Shown piece after piece: positions 46,570 through 59,859 of a stretch of DNA of 64,000 nt. Where the stretch lies: positions 105,213,272 to 105,277,271 of the forward strand of contig CM060697.1 of the NCBI GenBank assembly GCA_030686995.1, read 5' to 3'. The notes under the pieces are model-generated. The model was not told the DNA's origin and ran no database searches. It saw only the letters and a list, made by a program, of their open reading frames with translations. Origin of the DNA: Artemisia argyi. Taxonomy: Eukaryota; Streptophyta; Magnoliopsida; Asterales; Asteraceae. Numbering within the stretch: position 1 is the first letter of the stretch; each line of letters starts with the position of its first letter. Made by a program: the position numbers and the translations under genes.

Positions 46570-48304
46570 ATATATATTATATATAAAGCATGCATGACTT
46601 TTCTTTAGAGTACTGGGTACCCTCGTGCCGTTAGCAAAAAATGCTGTCATGTCAGCAAAACACTCTATGGCACTAGAAATCCTTTGACACCACATTTTGT
46701 GCCGTTATCCTTGACACCAGAAAATGTGGTGACGTTGGAGGATTTTTTTCTTTTTTTTTCAATTATTTAAACAAAAAATATAATTAAGAAAAAGAAAATA
46801 ACAACATAACAATTTTTATAAAAAAGTAGTTGAACTTATATAAGAAAGTGTTACTCTTTCACTAGCCCAATCTCCAATAGCCCAAACAGACCAACTCCAA
46901 TTTAAAATTAACAAAAAAAATGTCATCTTCTTCGTGCTGCAAACACACATTCTAAACCAAAAAAAAAAAAAAAATGCAATCTTCTTCCTTCTTCTGCAAA
47001 CACACACACAAACATTGATTCTTCCATTTTAATAACTAAGAAAAAAAATCAATGGCGTTGGCTGGTATCTATGGTGCGAGCACCAGTACGGTGCGCCGTT
47101 AGTTGGGTTGGGCCGGTAGAATGGCGCCACCCATCCAACCAACCGTACCTCATTCTCTTAAAACTTAAAAATGAGTGATGTGTTCTACCAAAAGTATCCT
47201 TTTAAATTTCAAGTTTCTTTTTACATACCCTTAATTAAAAAATGTAACAACATTTACCACCAATTTAATAGTTTAATATTGTTTAATCCTTAAAGTTTTA
47301 TATTTTTCATTTTTAACCCATAAATTTTCTTTCTCGCAATGACTACAAATTGAACCGTCATCACCGTCATCATTGTAACAAGTATCACCAAGTATTTGGA
47401 GTTGGTTACAATTTGTGTAGAGGTGGGTGTGTTGAGGTATATGTTGTTAAGAGCATGTTTAGTTTGAAATTGATGATAAGTGATAGCATATAGGAGTTTT
47501 AGTCTAAATGGCTAAAACTCATATGATCATAGCTGACCCACAAAGCTAGGGGGACAATACATCTCACTTAAGAAACCTACTCCCAGGCAAATATCGGCCG
47601 AGTGCAAAACAACTCTCGCCTGGATAATCGAATCCCATGCAACATTTGTCCTCACAATTTACCCTTCAAATCGTTATTATATTAACGCTACGTGCAGTTA
47701 TATCATTGGCGTATTAACAATGCTGGCAAGCATTTCGCTATGACATACAAATCGTGCCTCTCATGAATATTCCCATAACAACCTCTGCCAATGATGTCAC
47801 ACCATATGTTATTCTTGTCTCTTTCATAAACTGTCAGCCATGTGGACCATCTAGGACTATTGGATCACATCCATGGGTCATTGACAAACCCAAATGCATC
47901 CCTATAGTTACTAATGCATTTTGTGAGAATAACCAAGTTATCTTCTCCACCATTTCACACACACTAAACCCTAGTCATATGTGAGTGTTGCCCATGCTTT
48001 AAATATACGCTCTTATTTCGAGGTTCTTACTACTCAAGGGAAACCAAACATATGATTAGTCTCATCTCACATCATCAATTTACCTAAATCCTTGCTTTAC
48101 ATACCATACGTAAATATAGCGCCAGTCGTAAGACCCATTACATAAACAAAGCCATCGGTTACCATTTTTTGACACCGAAAAACTCAAAAAATTCACCTTT
48201 TTCGTTACAAACACAAACAAGTTAATCATCTTGTTATTTTTATTTTGTTATTATATGGACTTTAATCACACGGTACCCGTCGCTACAGCGCGGGTACCCT
48301 CCTA
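46570..48304 (+). mobile_element. Second Helitron-like element
   Basis: The right end has a GC-rich hairpin (GGTACCCGTCG / CGCGGGTACC around 48272-48297) followed by CTCCTAG and T, as in Helitrons. The left end is set near an AT-rich stretch ending TATATAAAGCATGCATG, resembling the left end of the element at 29236, and a matching GGGTACCCTCGTGCCG word follows at 46616-46631. About 1.7 kb, no Rep/helicase frame. The 5' end is an estimate. Confidence 0.6.
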
Positions 48305-48327
48305 GTTGATAGTGATATGTATAAGTG

Positions 48328-48440
48328 GCAAAACGGGCGGGCCGGGCGGGCGGGCACAGGCCACGGGTCAAACGGGCTACGGGCTAAACCGGCAACGGGC
48401 TAAACGGACGCGGGCTAAACGGGCACGGGCCAAACGGGCG
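48328..48440 (+). repeat. ACGGGCTAAACGGGC tandem words
   Basis: GC-rich degenerate repeats (GGGCGGGCGGGCAC, ACGGGCTAAACGGGC) just right of the Helitron end. Non-coding. Confidence 0.75.
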
Positions 48441-49504
48441 CATGTTATACAAATCGTTTTAAAAAATACCCAAAACGACGAAATAAATTTCTCAAACTTA
48501 ACACCTCATTTATATTTAAAAAATTAAATATATTATATTTAGAATTTTTTCTTTAAAAACAATTGCAGTGTTATCCAATCGAGAGCAAATATGTGCTCAT
48601 TTAACTTTTAAATGGGCAATATATGCTCATTTCAAAAAAAGAAAAAGGACCAAATGTGCCAAAATCTTTTAAAAATCTGCTCATTTAGCCTTAAGATTTA
48701 ACCTTTTTAGCCCCGACAACATTTAAATCAGTATTACAAAACAATTATGTCAAAAGTAAAGATTATTCGTTTTGAACTCTTGATAATATTATATATGTGG
48801 CTTCTCATATCTTAAACTTAAACAACTAAAAGCGAAGTCGGTAATACACAGTGGTACCACTAAATATAAGCCATGTGTCCATGTGTCCTTGACACCATTA
48901 TGGTTTTTTCTTCTTAAAAAAATTGATTTATTCTTTTTATAAACCTTTTTAGAGCCTTTATTAGATATTTTTCTTAATATGAGTTTTTTCATAAAGTATC
49001 AAAAGTAATTTCCAATCATCTCAATATTTAAATAGTTTTTTACGCATTGGATGAGATCTCACAAATGTTTCTTATTATGGGGATGATTGGTATTCATCAT
49101 TAAAAATATAATATCATTACTTTTCTAACACTTCTAATCACTTTTATTTGAGATTTTCAAAAAGTGAAAAAAAAAGAAAAAAAAAGACGTTCAATTGAAT
49201 AAATGTGAGTTCGTTATTCTGCTAACGTAATAAAATTGAACATTTCTATTAGTTAATAAAAGTCTAAATCGATTTCAATTTGGTCAATTGTAAATTTTAT
49301 TATTCGCCCAACAAAAAATTATGTATTAAGCACATGTATCAATTTGCATAAATAAAAAAAAAATAAAAAGGAAAAGGTAATTAATAAAACTCTAGCTATT
49401 AAATTTTAAACAAATTATATGAACTTAAGTATATTTATCAGTTTTAATATTTTTTAATAACTTTATAACTTTAATAAATACGCTTATTCTTTATACCCTA
49501 TACT

Positions 49505-49507
<3 letters not shown>

Positions 49508-49572
<65 letters not shown>
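49508..49572 (+). repeat. (AT)n microsatellite
   Basis: About 32 AT units. Confidence 0.95.
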
Positions 49573-49575
<3 letters not shown>

Positions 49576-50716
49576 CACATATGTTGTTGTTATTTATAAA
49601 TATTATTATCAGTATATATTAAATTAATGTATTTGTACGGAATTATAAATATAAAAAGAAAGGTATGAGAAACTGTGATATCATGAATACACAAGATTAT
49701 ACAAATACGAACGACTTATGTTATTCCTCTTTATGAGATTGAGTAAGTATATCCAGAAAAATATTCCTTTTTAACCATTTGCATTTAATGACGACTCATG
49801 TTATTCCTCTTTGTAAGTTTAACCCGCGCACAAGTTTAAAAATTAAATACGATTAAATTATTATTAACAAGAATATGAATATCAAACTGAAAGCACAACC
49901 TCACAGTTACTGTAAGATGAAAATAAATAGACAAGATTGTACACATAACAATGACACATATTTTTTTAAGGGTCATTATCTGCTACAAAACACACGTAAT
50001 GTCTAGAACATGATATCAATAGTTAAAATTTAAACAAAATTAACATACACACCATGCTACTTTAACAAAGTATTCGTACAACAAAAATCTATACAAAATA
50101 TTAATCGATATTAACACAATGAAAAAATTATATAAATATTCTTGCGTGCACGGTTATTATAACTATCTAAGTATTAAAAATTTAATATAATTTTATAAAA
50201 GAATCTTAAACATTACAAAACTTGAATTGTCACAATATTTAACTTTAAAATAAAATTATTAAAATATTATTACGTATCTCTTATACTATTTGCTCAAACC
50301 TCAATGCGTGCACCAATTCTAAAACTACTTTGACTAATTGGCCACTAATTGATATTTTGTAATTAAAATAATATACATACTTAGTTAGAAGTCCAGATTC
50401 TATGGTTGGAGATAATTTTACTGTTTTAGAATCAATATATGTTATAGATAGTTTTTTAACTTTCATATCCGAAAATTTCTGACGTGAGTATGTTTAGCAT
50501 TGAGTGTTATGAACATTTTGTGAGCCGTGAGCGTTAAGCGTTGTAATTTTAATTCTCATTTGTCAAACAAAAAAGAGCTTTATTTTTTTTCGGAATACTC
50601 TTTTTTCAATGCTCAATGAAATAGCATTTAAGAGCGTTAAATATTTAAGAGTTGTGATGACACAAAATTACGTCATTCTACATATTATGATTAGAACTAC
50701 ATTTATATTATCAAAA

Positions 50717-50717
<1 letters not shown>

Positions 50718-50791
<74 letters not shown>

Positions 50792-50804
50792 AATAAATAA
50801 ATAA
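50718..50804 (+). repeat. (AAT)n–(AAAT)n microsatellite
   Basis: About 22 AAT units that change into five AAAT units at the right end. Confidence 0.95.
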
Positions 50805-52119
50805 AACAGCTATCGTTTACAACTATTATTACTTTTATAGTTATTGTTAAACATACACATGATCAAAGATGGTCTAACAATATTTTTAGTTGCACTTATA
50901 AATAAATCATTGATAGTGAAAAAGTGACCAATGATCTGGTCTAATATATTTTTACTCTCTTATATGCAATTCTGCCTTGTGAAAAAGTGACTCATGTTCC
51001 TCTTCGAGTAAAAATTGGACATGTATCATTAGATCTTATTAAAAAAAATTGCACTACACTATATCTTTAAAAAATGAAAGTTGATAGTCGATGAGGGGTG
51101 AAGATGTAAGTTATAGTGCTTCTAGAATAGCAGCACATAGTAAATTGCAAGAGGTTTGACTGTTTGTGCAAAATTTTAAAATAGGTACAATCAAAGTAAT
51201 TGTTTTTCGTTCCTGACCAGTATTTATTTGGGTTTGGAGAAGATTACAAACATAAAATATTTTATCCAATAAAAAAATGTAAAAGTAGATAAAATCATAA
51301 AAGTACCAATGTCGACATTTCTTTGGCTTTGTTTCCAACTTTATGTAAATGAAATGATTTTTTCTTTTTTTTGGTTCAAATTATTTTATTTGATCTTAAC
51401 GGAGAATCACTCGTGCTTTTCACTAACAGTTCACCCACTTGACTTGCTATGATGTCTTCATCTTCCTAGCTCTAGTCTAAAGTCTAAACTTTGATTTTTC
51501 ATATGTAATAATTTGTTATCTGATATTTAACTGCTAAATTTTTTATTATTTAAGAGAGAATGGCATATAAATTCTTCTAAAATATACGTTCAATTACTTT
51601 TAGACCAATAATTAGATGTGCTAAATCTGTTTCATTGTTTGTCTAATTGTTTGTTAAAGGTATAATCTTGTATTCAGGTGATAGTCATCAAGACCTCAGC
51701 TGATAGATACTATGTTTTAAAAGTGCCGTTTTCTAAATAAATAAATTTAGTTGATCATTTAATGGTACAAATTGAATATCACGTAACAAGTATAAAAGAA
51801 GCAAACACAATTTTGTTATCGTTAAAAATTTAAATGTAAAATCTTTGGTTGATCTGTTTAACTCATGTGCCTAATTTTGTTTCTAAGAAAAACACCGGAA
51901 CATGAACCGAACTCAAAGCTAAATATACGAATGAGATATATTGGTAACTATGTACGTATGAAACATTGAATTTGATAAGAAACGACAACGTCCCGTTTCA
52001 AATACATTTGTCCAACATTTTCATGATTAATATAAACTTTATAAAGGACACTTTGTGTCATTTCTATTCCAAAAACACCAATTAGTCCATATTGGTGGCT
52101 CTCTCTACAATATCCATCG

Positions 52120-52130
52120 TCTATAAATAC
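52120..52130 (+). promoter_or_regulatory. TATA box of the PR-10 gene
   Basis: TCTATAAATAC lies about 94 bp before the ATG, leaving room for a leader of about 60 nt. This is a strong plant TATA consensus. Confidence 0.8.
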
Positions 52131-52214
52131 CACAACTTATATTCTCATTTCATCACAAACAACACATCTTCTTTCATACATATTATTTGAGATCATTTAA
52201 GTAAGTTATCAATC

Positions 52215-52897
52215 ATGTCAACTGCTACAATCGAAGTTGAGGTTCCTTCAACGCATCCCGCTGAGAAGGTTTTCAAAGCTTTTTGCGACTTTGAAGCTAT
52301 CGCACCCAAGGTTGACCCTGCGGTTTTCAAGTCTATTAAGACAGTTGAAGGCAATGGAGATGTTGGAACTATAAGGGACTTCACATTTGGTGATGGTAAG
52401 AACTTGAACAATTAAGTAGTAATTCTATTTAACTTCTAAACAATATATGACTATAATCTTTATATATGCTTGAGTCGCAAATAAAGCATGCAGTTTCATA
52501 AGTGATCATGCAGTTTCAAATAAAATAGCTAGCTTAATTATCTCATTTTTATTCTTTATGTTTTGACGGTTTTGTTGCTAACTATATATTACTCAACATA
52601 GGCGTTCCATTTTCAAGCGGGAAGTGTAAGGTAGATGTCTATGATCCAAGCAACTTTACCTATGGCTACACATTTTTCGAAGGTGACTACTTGCAGGATA
52701 TAGCAGAGTCCATCACACATCATGTTAAGATTGTACCTTCTGCACATGGAGGAAGTGTATACAAACAAACGATTACTTATAACTGCAAAGGTAACGCTAA
52801 GCCATCTGAGGAGGGAGTTAACTTTGAAAAAAGTGGATTCGAAAAGACCTTCAGAGCTATTGAGGCTTATGCTGCTGCTCATCCAGAACTCTATTGA
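52215..52897 (+). CDS. PR-10 / Bet v 1-family protein
   Basis: Small cytosolic ligand-binding protein of the pathogenesis-related 10 / Bet v 1 family, with a hydrophobic pocket for small plant metabolites. Exons are 52215-52395 and 52602-52897, together 477 nt, so 158 residues, the family's normal size. The intron splits the Gly codon at residue 61, the conserved PR-10 intron position. Visible landmarks are the start MSTATIEVEVPSTHPAEKVF; the glycine-rich P-loop EGNGDVGTI at about 45-53; FSSGKCKVDVYDPSNFTYGY; the Bet v 1 signature part EGDYLQDIAESI; and the C-terminal helix FEKTFRAIEAYAAAHPELY. A TATA box lies about 90 bp upstream. No defect is seen. Family members are often induced by stress or pathogens, but regulation cannot be read from this sequence. 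Confidence 0.96.
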
Positions 52898-53235
52898 TTT
52901 CTCGTCGAAAAACATGCTGGATTGTGACACTTTGGTTTGCATTGTCCTCGTCTGTTTTCCTTTATAGTTTTAATAATGATGGACAACGTTGCATGTTAAA
53001 TAACTGTTGTAGCATGCGTCGTATGGGACTAGTAACAACATTTCAAGTTTATCTATGTTTAATAAGATTTACTTACTTTTCATAAATGTCGAGCAAATTC
53101 TGCATCACTATTTAAGTATTTATTTCATTTTTATTAATTTTAACATCGTCAGTATTTATTCAGCTTCTAACTAAGGCAAGTCATATGGCCTATTGTCATA
53201 AACTTTATCAACTTTTCTTGCAAGTCATAACCACC

Positions 53236-53500
53236 ATCAAGGTGGCATAATGGTCAGGCGTCCCAATATCTACGCAAGAAATCTTAGGTTCAAATCTCTC
53301 TAGGTAAATTAAACACCTTGGAGTTTGTCACGAAAAGGGTTCGTAACAGTCACACGGGGACAGTGGAGGAGATAAAAGGGTCAAAGGGGCACATGACCCA
53401 TAACGAAAAAAATTGTAGTGTAAATTTACTAAAACATTTGACATTGTTTCAATTCCCCCCTTCTCCCCCCCCCCCCCCCCCTAAATATAATTTGTTAGTG
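53236..53500 (+). mobile_element. Probable tRNA-derived SINE (plus strand)
   Basis: GGTGGCATAATGGTCAGG at 53240-53257 fits a Pol III A box, and GGTTCAAATCTC at 53287-53298, about 40 bp downstream, fits a B box. The tail is G-rich then C-rich, including a run of about 17 C (53463-53480). The right boundary is unclear. It differs in sequence from the SINE at 8860-9070. Confidence 0.6.
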
Positions 53501-54660
53501 TAGTTTCTAAAATTTATCAAAGCGTGTCCTCTCGAGAAAAACTTTCTGCCTCCACCACTGCACGAGGATATCCGATTATACCTTGTACCTTCTGTCAAAA
53601 ACATGAAATCTCATTTGTTTACCCGTTCATAACCTACCCATATTTTAATGACAATTAGCTTAAAATGTAAATCAATTAATACTAAAAGTACTTCCCACCC
53701 TCATTTACGAAAATAAACCCTTTAAAACGGTTTTAAAAAAACGACACTCCGAGAAAATCATTTTGCTCGTTGATTAATGTTACATTTTCTTGTGAAAAAG
53801 TAATGTGGAGTGTAAATTTTAGAGTAGACTGGATGCTAAATGACAAAGAAGGCAACGAGTAAAAACCATCCTCGCCTTCTTTTGCTCGCCCCATTCAAAA
53901 ATTAGATGGTAGTTGTATCTCGGAGTGTTTTTGCGATGAATGTTTTGCTCAATCCGGCGAGCAAAGTATGTGGCGAGCAAAGGGTTTTGCTCGCTTCGTC
54001 GATTTTCGTAACACATTTTTCGATGTAAAGTAGGAGGTAAAGATTCCATTTAAAAAATTGACACTTAAAATGTTTTGCTTTATATATACCTTTAGCAAAA
54101 TACCCTGATCATTTGAAGTCTTGCTACAGCCTACAAATGGAATTATCTTTGGTTGTGTAGTTAAAGTCTTTAGGGGAAAAAAAGTAGAAAACGACATGGG
54201 GCCTATAAAAAACATCAATTCTAGTACCAGGAAAGTCGTTCAAAAAAATACGTGGAAAGTATATAAGAGTGATTAATTAGTTATTCGTTTTCAGTCAAAT
54301 GCAGAATACAGAGTCAATTTAAACATGCATACTGTATTATGCACTCTGATTGTATCTACTCATTCGATCAATTATATGTCCAAATTTATTTTATTTTATC
54401 TATTTATTTTTATTTTAAATGTCTCAAAATAAATGTCTACTTAAGTGCTTATTATCTTTAATATCTAAAAAAAATGAAATAAATAGTTATAAGGGATATG
54501 TTGGTCTTTACACATCATGCATTAGTTTTCTTTCTCTAGTTCCATTTTTTTTTTTTCCTTTCTAGTTTTGTTTGTATTATCTGCACCTATTTTACACAAA
54601 AATAGATAAACTAAAAACGATATATTCGCTATAAATAAAAGTTTTTACGTATGTGATATA
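53501..54660. other. Intergenic, nothing recognised
   Basis: Mostly AT-rich. A block around 53810-54000 has repeated GCTCGC / GCGAGC words that pair as small hairpins but shows no protein or mobile-element signature. Confidence 0.35.
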
Positions 54661-55990
54661 AAACGTGATTACTATCGATGGTTGTGTTGTTCGGTTTCCC
54701 GTATTGAATGACAAGGACTCAAGAATATGATTAGGAATCAAGAGTTTGGGTAATATTCAAACAAATCTTTTAATTGTGTGTTTTACTATGTGAAATAGTA
54801 TGAAAAGTGTATAGAGAATTCGAGTGAGTTGAGAGAGGGTCTCAATGATGAGAGATGTCTTCTATTTATAAAGAGACATTTAGAGTTTAAGGATAAACCC
54901 CACAAGGATGATCAAAAGGTTATTAGACCATGTGTTGCTCATCTGTGGTGTAGACAAGAACGACAGGTGGCGCATTCTCCTTAGCTCGTACCAGGTCGTG
55001 GTTGATTCCTCTGTTCTTGCTAAAGTGTCTCTCATTGTCATATGTCAGATGGTACATCTTTAATCGTTAGTGACAGTTGGGAACCAGTTGTCGTATGCGT
55101 GTCTTTTACACGGCCTGAGAGATCATCCATGCTAGGTGTAGCCTGGGAATGTAGTTGGGCTTTATCAAGTGTTGATAACGAGCCCTGTTGAGTTTTTGTG
55201 TTAGGCTTGACTTAGGCGTATGTTTATTGAGCTTGGGCTACTAATACTGATACAATATCAAGTCCTCTCAGTCAAGTATTATAGCATGAGCTAGTGGTAT
55301 GATGCTAGACTATGTGTAAAATCCTTCAGGCTGACAATGCACATTTAGAAGTTGAGGACGGCGTCCCCCCAGTCAATGCGCTTCTAGGCCGCGATGGGTC
55401 TAGGTAAAACTGGCCTGATTTGCTTGCAATGTAATCTTGATTTGCATATCTTCTGCATTGAATGTTTGCTTTGAAAAGGCAAGAAAATCTTTTTGAAGTG
55501 GTTTCAACTTTAGTCAAATCGCCATATAGGCGGCTTCTAAGCACGTCCTTTCAACTGTTCATGACGTCAGTCGTCAGGTCAGTTATTAATTGAACACGTA
55601 TCTGACGAAGCGTGAAGGTCATGCGCATGTCATTTAATGTGCTAGCCATTGGGTTGTTGCCACCTGTAACCCACTAACTCCCATTTCGCCTATAAATTGG
55701 GCCAAAACACAAGGGAGGTTAAATCAAAACCGTTTTTGTTAAACACTTTTATAACTTTTCCCTTCTTTTTTTTGCGATTAGTTCTAGTCCTAAAAAACGT
55801 TTTGTGATCAAAGGATCTTTTAAGGCTTTTTTCGAGGAAGGTGCCTTCCGAAGGTTAGTTTTTTTTCTCTTGTTGTAAGGAGAAATTTGTTTATGCGTTT
55901 CGCTCCGGTTTTGATTTGTCGAAGTTTGGGTTTTAAGCGTTAAAAAATATGATCTCGTGCCTGAGTATGTATAAACTTTGTAGTTTACAT
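54660..55990. mobile_element. LTR-like remnants with two opposed TATA boxes (weak)
   Basis: On the minus strand TCTTTATAAATAGAAGACAT (54879-54860) looks like an LTR core promoter. On the plus strand GCCTATAAATTGGGCC (55689-55704) is another, followed by a leader that begins about 30 bp on. Neither pair of LTR ends nor any protein domain is visible, so the class is open. Confidence 0.35.
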
Positions 55991-56003
55991 TTCACATTTG
56001 TAT

Positions 56004-56893
56004 TGATGAGTGGCCTTTTACTCATCATTTTAAGCCAGGAAAACCCACAAAAACGACCAAAAACACCCAAATAGACCAAATATTGTTGTAAATATTATTG
56101 GATTGTGTCTTTTTATTTTTATTTATTTATTTATTTTTATTTTTTTATGTTTTAGGTACAAAATGATTGAAAACAAGGTAAAAGTGGACAAAACCAAGCT
56201 TGGATGGGAAAAAGAGCAAAAAGGAACAGTACCGGATCGACTCGACACCATTTGAGCATTTAATGAAGAGTAGAAAAGTCAAAGTCAAACCCGGGAAATG
56301 ACATGGGGTGAGCTTGGAAAAATAAACCCAAAAACCAAAATTACCTTTTTACCCTTAATCCTAAAATCTAATTTTCAAAATAAATCCTAAAAATGTTTTT
56401 GTTAATAATCCTAAAACTTTTTATTAAAATTAAAAATTATTTTGTTATTATTATTTTTTTTTGTAAGTTTCCTTTTAGTTAAAAACAATAATAATAAAAA
56501 ACTGCTTTTACAAAACTTTTTTTTATCCAAAAACTAAAAACAATTTTGTTTTTTACTAGCCTAGACCTTTTAATACTTTTACTAAACCCTTTTTCTAAAA
56601 CTAATCTAAATCATAAACCTAACCTTACCAGCCCAAAACACAAACCCAAACCCAAAACAGATCCAAGCCGTTTTATTGAAATCATAAGGTTCAAATGAAG
56701 GGTTCAACCATAAGACGGTTCAAACACAAAGGGTCATATACCCTTTTGCTAACCTCCCTAAATCAAACTACTGTGCCTCATTGGGGCCAAAAACAGAACC
56801 ACTCTCGCTGTCACTCTCACACACCCTGCTACCATCCAAAACACCTTCACATGCTCACCCCTTTGGTACCCCCTCCAATTCTAAGCTGGCAAT
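56004..56893 (+). mobile_element. Start of a Tat/Ogre-type LTR (first copy)
   Basis: Begins TGATGAGTGGCCTTTTACTC with ATCATTTT, a self-complementary TGATGAGT…ACTCATCA start found on many Tat-lineage Gypsy LTRs. It runs about 890 bp until a second, related start interrupts it. No coding sequence. Assignment is by the terminal motif only. Confidence 0.5.
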
Positions 56894-57049
56894 TGATGAG
56901 TGTCTAAATACTCATCATTTTATACCAATCTGAACTGTCAAAACATCCAAAAACACTCAAATATGAATCAAAATACTTAAAATATCTTAGAAGTGTGTTT
57001 TATATGTTTCAAATGCAAAATAATCAAAAACAAATGAAAAACGTACAAA

Positions 57050-57660
57050 GTTTGCATAATTGGCAGTTTCAGTCCCTCAAGTTTCAAAAGTTGTCAAAAC
57101 TAGTCCCTGGTTATTCTAAAAACATGAAAAAGTCACCAAAGGTCCTTTTTGAATAACAAAGTTACATATTTAGTCCTTTCGTGCAAAGTTTCACAAAATT
57201 ACAAGTTTAGTCCCTCAACTTTGCAAAATTGACATAAATGGTCCTTGGGATGTAAAAACTTTGAGAAAATCAATTTTGGTCCTTATACTAATCTTCTATG
57301 GCAGGAATGGTCCTTGGTTGGCAAGTTTGGTGAAATGACATGTTTGGTCCCTTGACTTTCAGAAAATGGCAGAATTGGTCCCTGGTGGAAAATGTTGGAT
57401 AAAAAGTCAACTTTGGTCCTTGAAAAATCACAAGTTGTCAAATTTGATCCTTGGGTGAAAGTTTTGAAGAAGATACACATTTGGTCCCTGAAGTTTCACA
57501 TTTGGCAAGATTAGTCCCTTGAATTCAAAAAATTGGAAAATATCAAAATAGGACCTTGTACTATTTATCCTTGTCAAATTTGGTCTTTGTGTATGCTTTG
57601 GTAAATTTACAAAACCAGCCCTCAAAATTCTGCAAATTACAATTTTGGTCCTTGTGATTT
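57050..57660 (+). repeat. Degenerate tandem TTTGGTCCTTG / CAAAATTG words
   Basis: The phrase (T/A)(T/G)GTCC(C)T(T/G/C) recurs about every 25-60 bases (for example TTTGGTCCTTATAC, AATGGTCCTTGGTTGG, TTTGGTCCCTTGACTTT). It is an imperfect low-copy tandem structure inside the putative LTR. Reading frames here are incidental. Confidence 0.7.
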
Positions 57661-59859
57661 ATTACTTAAAAAACCAAACGGATCCTTATTATTTTCTAAA
57701 ACAAAAACCCAATCCAAACAAAACAAACCAAGCCCACCCTTCCTTATTATCCCCTAGCCCAAACCAAAAGCCCAACACCAAAAATATAATAAACCGGGGT
57801 CAAACCCACAGTCAAACACCACCGTCACTGTTCCTCTCCCTCCCTCACCACTGCATCACCCAAACCACCTCCACCTCAGTGGTATTTTACCACTTGCTCA
57901 CCCACTCTTCACCACCTCACCCTCCACCTCTTACAAACCTCCAAACATCATTAAATTCCTTAAATCCCTCACAAGCAACCTCCACAGCTGGCATTGATAT
58001 TTTGGCGCGAAAAAGCCATTTTGAACGGTGTGGATTAAATTGACCATATCAACGGCTAAAGTGAAGTGGGAAAGTCTTCAATGACTGTCAGGAGCTCAAA
58101 AAGTCTATATTTAACCAAAGAGAAGCAGAAAAGAAGGAGTATTAGTTTAGTTTTAGTACAATTTAATCGTAGGTAGTGTAGAATCATTTCCAGCTGTTAT
58201 TTTCAGTTTTAAACACTCATATTCAGTTCCTTTAATGTATTTCAAACTTTATTTCAGGTTAATTTCAAGTTCTAGTTATTTAATTCAAATTTGCAAATTT
58301 CAAGTGAATTTGACAAATTCACTTGAAACTTGTTAATGTTGTTGTTTCTTGTTCTAATCAGCTCAATTTAGTTTCTTGTTAAGCTTTTTGGAGCTTTTAT
58401 ATCATTTAGTGGACTTATACTCAGTATTACTAAAAAACATAAAAATCAAGAAAAATAGAAATAAAATAAAAATCAGTTTGTGTGGTGAATGAAGGAATGA
58501 GAATGGTGAAATTTGGATTGATATGGTCTAGTAGCTTTTTGGGAAGCTGTTAGGTTGATTCTCAGTCCTTGGTTACTAGCTTCTCAGTTGAAAAACATTT
58601 GTAAGCTTATTTCTTTAATTTTGCATAATACTGTTCCACTGCTTATTGTTTGGTTAATTGTGTTTATTTATGTTTTTTAGATATAATTGAGTTAGTCTTA
58701 ATCATAAAATCAGTTGTGAGATCACTAGAATTCATTGTACCTTAAAAACTCACTTTGACTGTTAAAATTGCATATGTTGGATTTTTGGGTTATAGTACTT
58801 GGAGCCTTTGTTTTTGTGTTCATTTAAGTTATCTAGATCATAATAGCTTGTTTAGAAACAGTTACAAAGTCTCAAGCATTCAATTGATCTAAAAAACCAA
58901 AAATCTGAGTAAGATCAGGAGTGTTTGGCTCAGGCCTATTCACTGTGCTCAGGGTTGTTTCTAAGGGTTTTGTTTGTTTACATAGGTTACTTAGGGACAC
59001 AATAACTCAGTTCAACCATAAAAATCAACCATCATTCAGTAAAAAGTCAAAATAGTTCTTAGTCTTATCCTAGGTATACACTGTTAGGATTTTGAGATCC
59101 TAGACTCATCAAATCTGTTCTAAAGTAGTTCATATAGTTTAATTTGGTTTCATTTAAGCTTAGTACATCTTATTCAGTCATTAGATTAAGCTCAAAACTC
59201 AAAAAAGTCAATTTCCAAGTTTAATAGAAAAAGTCAAATTTCCACTTTTGCAGAAAATCTCAAAAGTTCAAGGAATTTAGTAGAATTTAGTGTTTGCTTT
59301 CATGACCTGAAACTTGTTACTAATCTTAGTCTACCAGCTCAAATTTAAGTTACCATCTTTGTTATATTTTTAAGATTTTTGTTGTGGGTCCCACAGACCT
59401 CCAAACTCACCTGCAGGGAAAGGAGTTCCCCTGCATCAGCAGACTTCAACCCATCACCACCACTTTGGTGGTGATTTCTGACCACCTCAGTGGGCCCTAC
59501 TATCACCACTTAACTCCTTTCAACCCCCCTTCTACCAGGGATCATAATTTGACCAAAGGTTTGACCTCAACCCTTGTGGACCCTACCTAAATCAATCCCT
59601 TAAGTGTGTCCCATTTTCTGAGTTGAGTCAAGTAATCAAAGTGCTTAAGTTTGGCTTATTAGCTTATTCTGTGGGATTTCTTGGTTGATTCTTGCTTAAA
59701 CTAGTTCACATAACTTATTTGAATCAGAATAATCCATAGTGGGTCCCACTTAAGCTCAATTGAGCTTATTTGCTTTGTTGGTCAACAAAAGTCAACTGGG
59801 AAGCTAATAAGCTTCCACAGTGCTTATTTTTAAGTTACAAAATAGTTGTTTTTACAAAA

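Larger units (their letters stand above)
48441..52080. other. Long AT-rich intergenic region
   Basis: No gene is recognised in about 3.6 kb. It holds an AT microsatellite (49508-49572) and an AAT/AAAT array (50718-50804). The 51880-52110 part may contain regulatory DNA of the PR-10 gene. Confidence 0.6.

Noticed and set aside
47754..47984. 76-codon plus-strand frame
   Set aside because: No recognisable motif, it lies inside a Helitron-like element, and codon composition looks random.
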